Positions 33,349 through 46,020 of a stretch of DNA of 64,000 bases are shown here, piece by piece. The notes under the pieces were generated by a model. The model worked only from the letters and a program-made list of their open reading frames with translations, had not been told where the DNA came from and ran no database searches. Position 1 is the stretch's first letter; each line of letters starts with the position of its first letter. Location: assembly GCA_012845835.1 (NCBI GenBank), contig JABAKD010000029.1, forward strand, positions 7,311,484 to 7,375,483. Direction: 5' to 3'. This DNA is from Undaria pinnatifida (taxonomy: Eukaryota > Sar > Phaeophyceae > Laminariales > Alariaceae). The position numbers and the translations under genes are program-made.

Positions 33349-34926
33349 TCATCTATTGCTTGCCTTAGTCCTTTGGCCATCGACCACGCATCCCTTTCGA
33401 GACGGAGCACCGTTCCTACTCCTATAAAACAGACACCTCCAACATTTGGGCGCTTATTAAGCTTTTTCCACATATTACATGAACAGCTTTTCGCTTATAC
33501 TCGTATCCACTTCCTTTTTCGCCGTCTGTGGCCACCATCTATATCAACCATCTTTTTCTCGCTACTCTTTAGTCTACCAAACGCTTCCATGTCACATTCA
33601 CATTCGTCTAATTTCCTCATCTCCTCCTCTAACGCATTCCGTTCCTCCTTGTACATTTTACTTTCTCCTTCTATGCGAGTCGTACTCTCTATTGTTGTGC
33701 ACATATCATTCTTCTCTTTGGTAGGTCCAGGTCCCCTACACGAAATCGCAGTTTCAGCTTTTCGCGTAGTCCATTGGGCCGTGCAAATACGTTTTCATTC
33801 CAATATCTTCCCTCAATCCCCCGTATATCTCGTAAGTGTTTCTCCTCAATCGCCAAATTTAGTAGCGCTAGCCTTTCCCTTTCTTCTGCCTTGTTGTTTC
33901 CTTCTGTTTTGTACCCGCCAAACTTCTTCACGGACAGCACCCTTTCTTGTTCTCCACTTAAACCCTTCCATATTTGCTCGACTACGCTATCCCATCTTGT
34001 TCCTGCTCGTACTTTTGATATTTTCTCCCGTCATGCAGCCCTACCAGCTACAGCTGGCAACCTCTTTTCTGGCATATTCCTTGCATCATATTGCCATTTC
34101 ACATTTCTCACGTCTTTGATTGTTTTATGTGGGTACATTCCTAGCTCTGCTCTCAACATTGTATTACTCGTCGTACTTGAGCATCCTAGTGTTTTTAGCT
34201 GCTGTCATCTGCACTGGTCTACGATCGGTACGTCATGTTCTCGCCACTTCCATCTGAAGTTTACCGGATTCACCTTATTTCTGTTACATACAACTACGTA
34301 CGGCGCACGCTCTTCACGTTCGCTGTCACTCTCCATTTCCTAGTGTACTCTAGTGCCGTCTCTATCTGTTCCTGCAATCCTTCGGGTGTTTCTGATATCA
34401 ACACGAAATCATCCGCAAACATCAACCCTGACACCGTATCTTCCCCAATCGTGACTCATTGCTTTGTTGCTTCGGCTGCTACTATTATGTCATTACTATT
34501 TACCTTCAATACGGTTGGGTGATAGTGTACATTCCTGTGCAACTCCTTGTAAAATATCAACATACTTGCATGATTCCCCGTCCAGCATCACGGCACTTCT
34601 CGCACATTCCGTCATATTTGTTCATCATTCTCCATATCTTTCTTTCGATCCCAAATTCCCAACATAATTCATCTCTTCACATCTGTTTGCCTTTTTTTCT
34701 CGAAAAAGAACAACAGCGGCACTTTCATGTCTAGATTTTTTGTTGTTGAGCTGTCATTCGAATGGTGTCTAACGTCTCCTTTCTGCGCTACCTGTGCGAG
34801 AAGGGGCAGTCTGTATTTTTTTTCTGCATGTCTAGCGTCTGGTAGCCTGTTTTGCAGCGACTATTGCCATTCGACGCCAACCCATCAACGCCTAGAGGTG
34901 TGTGTGTGGGGGCGGGGGTTAACGCC
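33349..34926 (-). pseudogene. Non-LTR retrotransposon reverse transcriptase, dead copy (B)
   Basis: Counterpart of 413-1,990 with FADD at 34,408-34,419. The same in-frame stops as copy A show that it was already inactive when duplicated. Upstream polymerase motifs are degraded and no endonuclease is present. It is truncated at its 5' side near 34,926, where a GT/GGGCGGGGG stretch begins. Confidence 0.85.
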
Positions 34927-35172
34927 TTTATAACTGGAAAACTGTTTTTGGGGACAAATTATTCGGACTTAGTATAGGGAGGGGTTTTGGGGCTCTAAAA
35001 GGGGGCGGGGGGGGGGGGTCGTAAGGATTGGAGCGGGTCGACTATGTTTGGGCATTGTCAACGGCCTAGGAAAAGCGTGAACCTGTACACATAATTTCCA
35101 TCCTGCGCGCGCGTCACGCGTCTCCCGACGTTGCCCTTCGGACGCGCCACCTACCCCGCCAGCGAGCGACGC

Positions 35173-35586
35173 CTACTTCTTGTGGTCGATGCTGCAATCG
35201 ATATTTATTTCTGCGCTACTTTCCTCTGAAGACCCAACTAGGTTAATGTTTAGCGGCGTGGAGCGTGGAAAGGGCAATCGCGAACGCACCGGGTTCATTA
35301 GCATGTGGTCATAACTTGCTCTGCTTCTGGGATCTCTCAGGGTGTCGTAGGCCTGCTGTATCTCCTTGAACTTGTCTTCTGCCGGTTTGACGTTGCTCAT
35401 GTTCTTGTCCGGGTGCCACTTCATGGCGGCCTTCCGGTATGCGCGTTTTAAATCGTCCTCGCTGACGTTCGGCTCCACGCCTAGGACCGAATAGTACGTA
35501 CTTTTTGATGGTGCTGCTGCCGTACAAAACAATAAGGGGGGGGAGGACACAACGAAAACGATGGCGTTGGATGGATAGATCTCCAT
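35173..35586 (-). CDS. J-domain (DnaJ-like) protein, copy B
   Basis: The ORF is 137 residues with the same N-terminal hydrophobic segment and J domain as copy A, and with HPD at residues 58-60. The end of helix IV reads [10 protein letters not shown] here against RSRQGYDHML in copy A; the copy-B form is closer to usual J domains. The tail after SSAEI is short ([10 protein letters not shown]) because of a one-base length difference in a T run near 35,203. It probably acts as an Hsp70 co-chaperone, perhaps in a membrane-bounded compartment if the N-terminus is a signal peptide. Confidence 0.6.
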   Translation of the reverse strand: MEIYPSNAIVFVVSSPPLLFCTAAAPSKSTYYSVLGVEPNVSEDDLKRAYRKAAMKWHPDKNMSNVKPAEDKFKEIQQAYDTLRDPRSRASYDHMLMNPVRSRLPFPRSTPLNINLVGSSEESSAEINIDCSIDHKK

Positions 35587-36500
35587 CAGGATTTTTCAAT
35601 AGACGCACCGCTCGGGGTTTACACTCTTCCCGTTGCCGAGATAGTCAATTAAGGAAAAAGTAAGGACGGGGTGGGTGAGTTATATTGCATGGGCGTACGG
35701 TATGATCCGAGTGGCGTACGGTACAGCAAAGATTTTCGTTTCGATTACGATTTTTAGTCCAGGGCATGGTAATCGTGGGAGCAGGGACTGTGCTTCATCG
35801 CGCTACGATACAACCGGTGTCCGGTGCAATACCGGTTTTGATTTTGGTGTTGGCTTCGATTTATATCTTGGGCCATGCTCTGTCACCTGGCGAAGGGCAG
35901 GGGGCAGGGCGCGGCTCTGGGGTGTCCTTTTTCTCTTCCCGAGCGTTTCTCTCGGGCTTGGTCTGTTCGCTTCTCGGTTCGTGCGGCACACCTGTCCATC
36001 TATCACGAGACGGCACACCTGTCGGCCAATAAACAATTGGGGATAGGGTGTTCAGCTGATATCGGAATGGAATGTGCACTGCACATCGAAGGATAAGGGT
36101 ACCTTAACACCAATTCGAGACAAAGTTTGGCGTACACTTGAATTGTGCATAACCTTGGCGCCAACCCGAACCCTCTCAAACCCATTTAACCAATCAAAAC
36201 CAATCCACCAAGGTAGAGACGGATCACCCCATTGGTCTCTTGCGCTTTGTGCCTCAACCATGTATGAGAAGGATATAGGCGGTAAGCTCTACTGCGTCGA
36301 ATGGCGAACCAAGCCGTAAAGACCCTGTAGCTCTCGCTGCAGGGGCTCTTGCTGGTGGACACTTGCAACTGCCGTCAACTATTGGTAGGAAACAGCAAAA
36401 ACAAACCCAAGTAGACCGTGTTTCGGCTGCTCTTCATGGGAGATTCCGATCGTCAGACGGGGACACGGAGATTCGGTCACACGTGACAGGCAACGAGCCC

Positions 36501-36664
36501 CTATTGCGTTGGCGTCGACTTGAACTTAGAAACCGATGCACACTGTCGGATGGCAAACCTATCAATGATGTTAAATATTACTTGGAGGAAGTGCTTGTTT
36601 ATATGGGTATATGGTATAAACGGTGAGTGGTGGCAATATATTGTACCAATAACAACTATACCAG
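36501..36664 (-). CDS. Coiled-coil gene, predicted terminal exon 4 (copy B)
   Basis: Same acceptor, phase and TAG as the copy-A exon. It is open for 53 codons with a few replacements (for example Thr to Ile in IGTIY, and Met-Tyr to Ile-Phe). That both copies stay open over a non-repetitive stretch gives mild support to the model. The 95-bp preceding intron is short but plausible. Confidence 0.45.
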
Positions 36665-36759
36665 CTGCATATTAGTAAAATAGAAAAAATCACACAAGCT
36701 TTTGCGCAGCAAATAAGTACAAACAAATGAAAGCACACCATCCTCCTGGCGTCACTCAC

Positions 36760-37226
36760 CAATCTCCGACGCCTCTTCCTCATGAAAACGCCTTGCGAAC
36801 CGCTGTCCAAAAACAACAGGCTGCTCCGCTCTGTAGCGAAATTGACAGTTTCGGCCTCCGCTGCCGTCTCGGTCGCCGCCACCACCACCACCACAACCAG
36901 GGCGGGCACGGACACGAGCATTTTCACGCGCGCGAACACGATCATCTTCACGCGCGCGAGCTTCCGCATAGGCGTCTTCACGCGCACGAGCTTCAACGCG
37001 AGCATCACGGCGAGCTTTCGCACGCGCTTTCGCACGCGAGTAACGATTCGCACTAGAACCGCGAGCAGCAACACCCCCAGCGGCAACATCGAGACCCGCA
37101 ACAACAGCAGCACGAGTAGCAGCAGCATCGCGAAGAGCTTTGCGGTCATCTCTAGCACGAGCACGAGCAGCAGCAATGCCGCCGTCTCCGCCACCAACAC
37201 CATGGCCATCACCACGGCCACCGTCA
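36760..37226 (-). CDS. Coiled-coil gene, predicted exon 3 (copy B)
   Basis: Identical length (467 bp), acceptor and donor as in copy A. It encodes the Arg/Ala/Glu-rich charged helix. Small changes include Lys/Glu to Asp in the AREDAYAEARARED segment. No stops. Confidence 0.55.
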
Positions 37227-38284
37227 CTAAAAGGGGGGCAAGTCAGAGCGAGGCGTCAACACCAGGGAGGGGTGGGGTGGTATGGAGGGGTGGATCGATA
37301 AGGAGGGGGGTAGGGCGGGGGGGGGAGGGGGGTAAGGGGGGAGCGGGGAGAGGGAGAGGGAGTAGCCAGGGGTGAGGAGGGGGAAGACCACGACGGGGAG
37401 AGGCAGGGGGAGTGCAGAGGAGGAGGGGGCAGGCAGAGGGGGAAATGGCAGGATGGGGGGGCCGCTAAGTTCGCTCTGAGCTTTAAATAGGCGTTATAAA
37501 AAGGTGTCAAAAATGCATCAATATCTGGGGGACGGGTTCGCCACCGGGGAATAGGGAGGGCGCATGGCGTATCGCGTGCCAGATATACCTTACACAACTT
37601 GGCGCTAACCCGAACTATACGCCAAGTACAGAGATTGAAATAATAGTTTTGAGTTTAAATCAAATTAAACGTGTCTCACCTCATAGCTGGGTATATTGTT
37701 TTAAAGATTTATCTTAAGTTTACTATTCAATTCGTCTACATTTCAATTGAATCAAACAAATTTCAATTACGAGTGCTATCGATGGGTTTTAACGATATTG
37801 AAACAATTTTCTGTCACTCTCGCTTTTGCTCAAAAGAAAAAAACGTAATAATGTCATTGTATTCACTTGTTTACCTCGTGTAGCAAATTCACTTGGTTTA
37901 CGCCAAGATTTCGATGATAGTGAAAAAAAAAAACAATCGATAGACATATTTGTCCGCATCGTGCTTGCAAAGGATCACGGTCATACGCCGAAGTACATCG
38001 TGTTTAGCGATCGCGACACTATACTGTATAGTGACCGGGGACATAAGTCCGCGATCTCGTTTTCCGATCATCAAGAATACGCCAATACCATGTCGTAATA
38101 ACAAAAAAAAAAACACGACTAATACCACTGGCGATGTATCGTCCCCGGAACCCGCACAAACGCCGGACGAAACACAGCAAACCCCTCCGACGCCTTAGTC
38201 CCCCTATCCCCCCGCCCACCCCCCTCCTTCCGCATAGAAGCCGAACGAAATGCGATAACCCACCGAAGCACTCTTCTCACTCAC

Positions 38285-38640
38285 CAGCCAACGTCGACCT
38301 CGACTTTGACGTGGACCTTGCGGCTGCCCATGGACGGGGACGCTCCACACCCAGCGGCCGTATCGGCAGCGAGGGCGGCGGTGGCGGGGGCGTAGGTGTA
38401 GAAGGGGGTCTTCGCGGGGGTTGGGGCAGGGGTTGGGGCGGGGGCCGGGATGCGGGCAGGAACAGGGGCGGTGGTGACGGCAGCAGCGGCGGGGGCAGGA
38501 ACAGGGGCGGTGGTGACGGCAGCAGCGGTGGGGGCAGGGGACGGGGCAGAAACCGCGGCAGCGACGGGGGCAGCGGAAGAGGCGGCGGCGGTGGCGGACG
38601 TCGACTCGCACACGTCTGGTGCGCCGATCGCGCTTCCCTC
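38285..38640 (-). CDS. Coiled-coil gene, predicted exon 2 (copy B)
   Basis: Same splice sites and 356-bp length as copy A. The two 13-residue TTAPVPAP units are kept, with replacements such as Pro to Arg in VPARIPAP. Phase 0 in, phase 2 out. Confidence 0.55.
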
Positions 38641-38980
38641 CTGGAAGCAGTAGTATCAGCAATAAAAGCACACGGTGGCAATCGGACAGGGGCGAAAAAC
38701 GGGTTGAGACGGGGTGGGGGGCGGGGTGTTCGGTTAGCGGTCTAGTCTAGAAGCTTGCCTGGGGGAATCGATTCGTTGCGTTTACGAAACGACAATCTCC
38801 TAAGGCGGGAGTTCGAGGACCATACTTGATGATCGAAATAACAGCGAGAAGGCACCGCATAAAATTCCTAGTGGTGGCACGTCCCCCCCGAAATGACCAC
38901 GGCAAGACGTAAGATATCTCTGGCTACGCTGTTGCATCTACACTGTCGTCTGTACCGTAGAAATACCCAACCGCCCTCAC

Positions 38981-41900
38981 CTCGCTCACCACCCTGCTAT
39001 CCCGCCCTGCCGCCCCTCCGTTTCCCTCCGCCTCCTGCTCCTCTTTCACCTCCTCTTCCTCCTCGTCCTCGCCATCCTCTTCCGCCTCTTCTTGTTCTTT
39101 CTCATCTTCCTCCCTACTCTCATCCTCCTTCTCCTTCTTCTCCCCCATCCCCCTACCCGCCATGCACCCCTGCCTGGCGGGTCCCTGAGCGGAAACAACT
39201 TCGCTGCGGCCACCGCATCGCAACCCCTGTCTAGCTTTTGCGGCCGCGACAAGCTCCTCCAGGCACGCACGCCACGCAAGTCTTTCGCTCATCCGCGCAG
39301 CGGCCAGCACAAGCTCCTCCAGGCATGAACGCCTTGCAAGTCTTCCGCTCATCCGCGCAGCTGCCAGCACAAGCTCCTCTAGGCATGAATGCCACATGCC
39401 TCGCCGGCTCATCCGCACAGCGGCCAGCGGTATCTCCTCATGGCACCGGCGCCATGCCATCCTTGTCCGCATCCACACAATCTGGCTGTTTCCCTCATCC
39501 TCTCTGCTCCTCGCGTCAATGGCCGCGACCACGGCAGCCTTCTTCTTGGCGACGGCTTCCTGTTTCTCTAGCTTGAGTCGATGGTAGGCTCTCATACCGG
39601 CTTTAGTCTCGTCGACAACAATCATGTGTCGACGAGCTAGCTCCGCCGTTGTCTCTTCGGCCTTCACCACCGCTAGTTGAGCCTCCCTTTTCGCGAGTTC
39701 GGCGTCGTGTACCCTTCTCGCGGCCGCCGCTGTTGCCGCTGCTGTTGCTGTCGCCACCGCGTCGGCCACTGCCTCCGCTTTCGCCGCCTCGGCCTTCTCC
39801 TCCGCTTCTGCAACCGCGTCCGATACCGCTGCTGATACCGCTGCCGCAACCGCTCCTGCTACCGCTGCCGACGTAATTTCCTCGGTGCTTGCCGCATTTA
39901 CCGTTTCGGCCGCCGCCGAAGCCTGGTCCACGGTTTGGCGTCCGATCACCCTCGCCGTTGCCAATACCTTCTGCACCTCCACGACGTCTTCAGCCGCTTC
40001 TGCTCTTGCCCCGGTTGCCCGTCGCTGGTTCGACGCCGCTGCTTCATCTGCGATCGTCACCGCCACCTCTCTGGAAAAAACCCTCGTCGCTGCCGTCGCA
40101 AACCTTTCCGCTGCTTCTGCCGCAATGGCGTTGCGAAACCTGGCGAATACTTCAAATTGCTTACGGTTGCACCGGCGGTGAGCCATCCGTGCCAGCATGC
40201 GACAGGCCAGGGATCGTTTCTCGGTTTTTCGTGTCACCTCTGCAGCCGCTGCTGTTTCCTTCAAGGCCACCCTCATCACTGCCTCCGCTTCCGCTGCCGC
40301 AGTAGCTGCCGCCGCCACGGCCACCGCTGCAGTACCCGCTGCCGACACTTCCTCCACCACGGTCGCTTTAACCTCCGCAGCCGCAGCTCTTGTCTCCGCT
40401 GCGGCTGCTCTTGCTTCAGCTCTAGAAGCCCTTGCTTCAGCGACCGCCGCTCTTCGTTCGGCCAGGGACGTTCGTGCTTCAGCCGCATTAGCTCTTGCCT
40501 CTGCTGCCAACACCCGCGCCGCAGTTGCTGCTTCCTCTTTAGACGCTGCTGCTACTCCTGCAGCTGCCATCGCTTCGATTGCCGCCGCAGAAGCCGCCAT
40601 CGCTGCCTCTCTTGCCGATGTCGCCCCCGTCACCGCCGTTGCCGCCGTCTCGGCCGCCGCAGACGCAACCGCCGCTCGAGCCTCTGCCGCGATTGCTCTC
40701 GCCTCAGCTGCAGCCACTCCTGCCTCCGCCGCAATCTCTCTGGCTTCGGTCGCTGCCTTTTCCTTGGCCACTAGTGTTTTCCCTGCGGCCGTCACCGTCG
40801 CCGCTGCTGTCTCTGCAACCATCACCGCTGCCTTCCTCGTTGATGCCGCTGCAGCTGCCGCCGTTATCGCCGCCTCGGCCACCGCCGCCGTAGCTGTCAC
40901 TCTCTCATCTGCCATCGTCACTTCCGCCTCGGCGGTCGCCATGGCTTCCTCCGCCGCCGCCGTTCCTTCCTCGACTACCTCCACTTCAGCAACCACTGCG
41001 ACGGTGGCCGCCTTCTCTGCAGTTGCCACCGCAGCCCCCGTCCCCGCCCCTGCCACCGTTGTCACCGCCACCCCACACACGGATCCTCCGTCGGAGGGGG
41101 CATCCGCGCGTGGTTTCTTGATCGCTTCGTTCGGCACCAAGGTCGGTGTATTTCTATACTCCACCAGCCTCTCCACCCCCTCCCTCTCACCCCCGCGCTC
41201 CAACACCGCCGCAACCGCCACTCCTTTGTCGGCTAGGGCTACTCCTGCCTCGGACACCATCACGTCTTCCTGCTCGGACACCATCACATCTCCCTTTGCC
41301 GCTGTCGTCATTTTCCTGGCAAACTCCGCCGTACTTATCACTGCGGCAGCCATCGTTTTCCCCGTTTCTAGCACCGCTTCCATCTCCTCCGTCACTCCTG
41401 TCGTAGCCGCCACTGCTGTCCCACAGTCGGAACGCCCGTTGAAGGGAACCTGCGCGTGACGTTTCTCGGTCGTCCCGTTCCGCACCAAGGCCGAGACAGT
41501 ATCGTCTACCGCAATCCTCTCCACCCGCTGCCCTCCTCCTCTCCCCTCCCTCATTACCATTGCCGCCGCCGATCCGTTGGCTGCCGACGCTCTTGCCGCG
41601 ACAATCCTCATGGCTCCCTCCGCCGTCGCTGTTGGGGTCTCGGCCACCTCCGCCGCAGCTAAGCCTGCTGTCGCCGTCGGTGCCCCAGCCTGTGCCACTG
41701 TCTTCACCTCCGCCACCGCCCCTCCCGCCACCGCCACCGCGGGCGCCACACGCTCGGAACGCCTGTCAAAGGAGGCATGCAAGCGTGGTTGTTCGTTCGA
41801 ACTATTCCGCACCAAAGACACGATTGGTTCATCTTGTATCATATGTTGCACTGCTTCCTTCTCCTGTCCCTCCGCCACTAACGCCGTAGCTGCCGCTCCT

Positions 41901-42562
41901 TCGTCTACCACCCCCGCAGCAGCTAACGCTGCGGCCGCCGCCGCTGTGCCAGCGTCTTCCACTGCCTTCAACCCCGTTGCCGCCTCTACCGCCGCCGCTG
42001 CCATGTTCTCGGAATTCCCGTCAAAGGGGGCGTGCGCGCGCGATTGTGTAGGTTCTCCGTGCAGCACGAAGGTCGGGATAGTTTCTCCCTGCGCCACCTC
42101 CTCCGCACCCTCTCTCTCCTCGCCCTCCTTCTCCACCTTCTCCACCCACTCTCTCTCCGCCCTCGCCCCCACTTTCTTCATCCTCGCGTCCTCCTTCCCC
42201 TCCCCCTTCCCCTCCTCCTCCCCCTCCCCCCCCTCCCCGCCATATTGCTGCACCCCCCCCCCCTCCCTCTCCTTCACCCTCTCCTCTTCAGGCGACAGCA
42301 TAGTTAAACGCTTGCTGTTCAACCCTCTCTTTGCCCTATAAGCAAAATAATCAGCCATGAGGGTGCTGACCCCCCCCCGTTTTCCTGTGCCTGCCCTGGC
42401 TGTAGAAGGGACTGGCTGGGACGTCAACCCGCCACCTTCGACCTCGTTGGAGTCGGTCGTGGCCTCCGTGTCCATCCCGCTCCCAGCCTTGGCGTCTGCA
42501 TTTGCCTGTGCATTGGGAAAAGAAACACGGGGCAAGGGAAAGTCAAGCGTTTCGTGTTCCAT
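38981..42562 (-). CDS. Ala/Glu-rich coiled-coil repeat protein, exon 1 (copy B, intact)
   Basis: From ATG at 42,562 the frame stays open through 1,194 codons to a GAG|GTGAGG donor, or 1,212 codons to TAG at 38,924 if unspliced. Order: a polar N-terminus (MEHETLDFPLP, ADYFAYRAKRGLNSKRLTML), an acidic Gly/Glu stretch, and four modules with PTxV and PRxxAPFDGxS near residues 161-187, 244-274, 354-384 and 471-500. Next come several hundred residues of Ala-rich helix with AAEARA and AAAETA units, four 20-residue LEELVLAAARMS repeats at about 1,025-1,105, and a Glu-rich tail. With exons 2-4 the product is about 1,522 residues. Many of the copy differences change the protein, suggesting weak constraint. 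Function unknown; a filament or scaffold is the simplest guess. Confidence 0.7.
39250..39489 (-). repeat. In-frame 60-bp tandem repeat inside exon 1 (copy B)
   Basis: Same four units as in copy A, with no unit gained or lost. Confidence 0.85.
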
Positions 42563-42717
42563 CGTATACGGCCGGATACAAAAAATGTCCAACAAGGGGC
42601 AAAAACAAACATCCCAGGGGTATTACATACTTCGTATAAAACATAATTCGTATAATACATGCACAAATAAAATTGACGCGTAGTCGATTACGACGTAGAT
42701 TCTGGTTTTCCTGAAAA

Positions 42718-42918
42718 ATGAGCACAGGGAGCACAGTTCCAACAAAAGGAGCTACTTATTTTACCAAGTACGCATACCTAAGTAGGCGCTTTGGAGAGGC
42801 AAATGTTGATCAGTTTCTCAGTACACTCTCTCCTACAAATGAAAAATCTGTAGGGTTGCGGCAGATTGCAATAACTTTGCTCGGACGAAAACAGAAAACG
42901 GCAACGGGCGGTATATAA
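42718..42918 (+). CDS. Conserved small ORF, 66 residues, unknown function (copy B)
   Basis: Same length as copy A with one residue change (Thr6). It is again 155 bp from the start of the coiled-coil gene, head-to-head. Ends GRKQKTATGGI followed by TAA and an AT-rich ATATATAATATT stretch. A donor-like GCG|GTATAT overlaps the end, so it could be a 5' exon. Confidence 0.4.
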   Translation: MSTGSTVPTKGATYFTKYAYLSRRFGEANVDQFLSTLSPTNEKSVGLRQIAITLLGRKQKTATGGI

Positions 42919-43218
42919 TATATATAATATTTAGCACAGAAAAGTGGCGACGACACTACTTGTACGGTACAAGAACAAGTACAACTGCAGCGGTATTCTG
43001 GAATGGCACAGCAGTTGTGTACGGCGTTCGTACGATGATACGGGCCTGGACGGTACAGACTACAACGAAAATACGGCGTAGTATCTTTGGGCGGGAACGG
43101 TAGCGGCACGCAGCAGTGATATGTGTCTGATCGGTATATATTATCATAAAACTACGACGAGGCCGCGGTAATTTGAGGTGTCCGTTCATACGGCGTAAAA
43201 CAAAATAATTAGGAAGTA

Positions 43219-44094
43219 CAGTAGGTGGCCCTGTATAGTGGCATATAGTGGCAGGACAGAATTGTGCCACTATTCAGGGCAGTGCCACTATTCGATATAG
43301 TGGCACTGTTGCCACTATTAGACAGTCTATAGTGGCAATATTGCCACTATATCGAATGAAGAGCTTCGATGTTCACGCTGTACACTGATTATACGCTGTT
43401 GTGTAGTAAAGCCGTGCATACTGTTCCACTAGTGGTTGATTTGTGTGCAGCAGTATCCGCATGAAACACATGAAATGACCGTTGATTATCCAACGGTTAC
43501 CGAGCCTTCTGTGGTCAAGACCTGTTTCTTCTGCGCAGGCAGACCACAGGAACCACGTCCAAACGCATTGTATCATAGGTGGCACATCAATTTTTTTTGT
43601 CCGGCGGGCAGTGTAACATGGGGTTCAACATTCAACACTACGTGTAGAACGCATGGAAACAGCAACGTAGAGACGCGAAACTAACTGAAACAGCCAGTAA
43701 AGAAAATTCAAACACCCACACCCCGGCGCATCAACCCAACCACCACGAAGCTCTGCAACTGCTGTAGGCTTTACTCGTGCCCGTCTTTCTCTCCCAGTGG
43801 TTTGTTTGGGAGTTTACACAGTTCTAGGTCCGCGCAGGCTGGCATGATACGTGTGGCGCCCACCGCTGAGAGTGTGTGTGGGCAGGTTAGGTGTGGTACA
43901 GCAGTAGTGGGGGCCCACTACTTGGAACTGCCACTATTGGGTGTGTGTGATGCCCAAAATGCCACTATTGAGGGCCCCGTCCTCAATAGTGGTAAAGTGC
44001 CACTATATCGGGTTGAGATTTTGCCAGGAGATTTTCATGCCACTATATAGGGCACTTTACTATTCACGTTGCCACTATACAGGGCCACCTACTG
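43219..44094. mobile_element. 876-bp TA-flanked MITE, present only in copy B
   Basis: Terminal inverted repeats of 25 bp start CAGTAGGTGGCCCTGTATAG and are flanked by TA on both sides (43,217-43,218 and 44,095-44,096). Removing the element and one TA restores AGGAAG-TA-GTCTA. Copy A has AGGAAATAGTCTA at 10,273-10,285, the empty site. TA target use and terminal CAGT point to the Tc1/mariner superfamily. Many internal GCCACTAT words lie near both ends. The 60- to 80-codon ORFs inside show no transposase motif, so it is non-autonomous. Confidence 0.92.
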
Positions 44095-44447
44095 TAGTCT
44101 AATTGTACAGTTTTTTAGGCGATATCTGGTATACCATAGAGGAATCCTTGATATTATGGTCATTCAAGTTCATGTTCCTTCTGGCATGTATTGGGGCTAG
44201 GGGGGGGGGTGCATCGACAATCAACCGGATTCGGGGTTCGGTGAGAAAATGTCCTGAGCACGAGCGAATGAGAAAGCATGTCAAACAGGTATATAGAATT
44301 GCGGCCAAGCTGGATGAAGGGGGGGCGGACTGTGAACCCGGATCTACGGTGTAACAGCAAAACAGCAGGCCCCAGTCTCTCCCAAATGACGGCAAGTCAT
44401 CCTGACCATCATGGACAATGCAACGTCCAGCGAGGAAAAAATAACCG

Positions 44448-44741
44448 CAGCAGTAGTAGTAGTAGCAGCAGTAGTAGTATTAATTAGTAGTTGTAGTAGC
44501 AGTAGCAGTAGCAGTAGCTTTAGCAGTAGCAGTAGCAGTAGCTTTAGCAGTAGCAGTAGCAGTAGCAGCAGTAGTAGCAACAGTAGCAGCAGTATTGGCA
44601 GTAGCAGCAGTAGTAGTGGTCGTAGTATTTAATAGTAGTAGTACTAGTAGCAGTAGCAGCAGTAGTAGCAGCAGTAGCAGTAGAAGTAACAGTAGCAGTA
44701 GCAGTAGCAGTAGCAGTAGCAGTAGTAGCAGTATTCTTTAA

Positions 44742-44774
<33 letters not shown>

Positions 44775-45020
44775 CAGTAGCAGTATTAGCAGTAGTAGCA
44801 GTAGCAGCAGCAGTAGCAGCGGTGGTAGCAGTAGCAGCAGCAGTATTCTTCAACAGTAGTAGTAGTGGTAGTAGTAGTAGCAGTAGTAGCAGTAGCATTT
44901 AATAGTAGCAGTAGCATTTAATAGTAGTAGTAATAGTAGTAGTATTTAATAGTACTTCAAAGTATTGATATTATTAGTATTTATAAGTAGTAGTAGTAGC
45001 AGTAGCAGTAGTAGTAGTAG
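44448..45020. repeat. TAG/CAG microsatellite with TTTAATAG spacers (copy B)
   Basis: Counterpart of 10,637-11,180 with different unit numbers but the same TTTAATAG-type spacers. Confidence 0.95.
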
Positions 45021-45090
45021 AAAAATACCAATCGCGTTTCAGTGTACCGTATACGCTATCTCACATACTATTATTCAATTAATATATTGT

Positions 45091-45600
45091 AAGGACGTCA
45101 GCCGTGAGTTCAACGAATTTCGGGTCAATACTCATCTTTGCAAGCTGCGTTATGGGTACTTGTAATATACTATGTGGGTGAGTTTCTTCTTAATGGGGGG
45201 GGTCCTCTTAAAATATAGTCTAAATATATATTATAAAAATGGAAAAAATATATGTACCATGACATGTTTTGTTTTTCTCCAATGTAATGGTTAGTGTTGG
45301 TATTTGTGCTTTAGGTGGGGAATTTTCAGCTACATCTAACATCATATTTTATAATTTTCTTTTTACTGTAGTTTCCACTATACTGCTCTATCATATGTAT
45401 GTATGGTAGGTGGTTTATTTAGTTACATCGGGAGGAGTACGAACACAGAGTATTACTAGTTATATAGTATGTTAATAATAATACAGCATTCGAGAGTAAA
45501 AGTCGGCTAACTACTCCCCCGCTCCAAAAAAAAAAAAAAAAAGACTCTGTGGGACTCGAACTCACGATTCCAAGTTGATACGCTGTCACTCTAACATTTG
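45091..45600 (-). mobile_element. tRNA-headed SINE-like element, family 1 (copy B, first)
   Basis: Counterpart of 11,253-11,760, including the B box GAGTTCGAGTCCCAC. Confidence 0.65.
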
Positions 45601-45951
45601 AAAAACAAAACAAAAAACAACCGGACGTCATCTGTGGGTTTTATTTATTTGGCGAAGAGCGCAACTCGTAAATGCGCTTTGCCATATGGTTCACATCACC
45701 ATTTGTTGTCTCCTACGGGCGGTCTCCGAACCCATAATGTCATATAAACACTATTAATACGTACCTGTTGAGGTTTTTCATTGGAGATGAAGGTACGCTC
45801 TTTCGAAATGACCCATGCTCCCAGAGACAGGGTCGGTGTACGACGTACGAGGTGGATGTCTGACACTAAAGTAGTCAGCTATATTTAGTAGTATTGTTTT
45901 TGCGGCACGTGGCGGTATCCTACATTATTGTGTTTTTCACCATGGATGGAA

Positions 45952-45976
45952 CTAACCCTAACCCTAAACCTAACCC
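45952..45976. repeat. Interstitial telomere-like CCCTAA tract (copy B)
   Basis: Four units, one mutated to CCTAAA. Confidence 0.85.
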
Positions 45977-46020
45977 ATAGGAAATGTACCGATGACTGCC
46001 CCCTAGTGACGTCACGGGGG

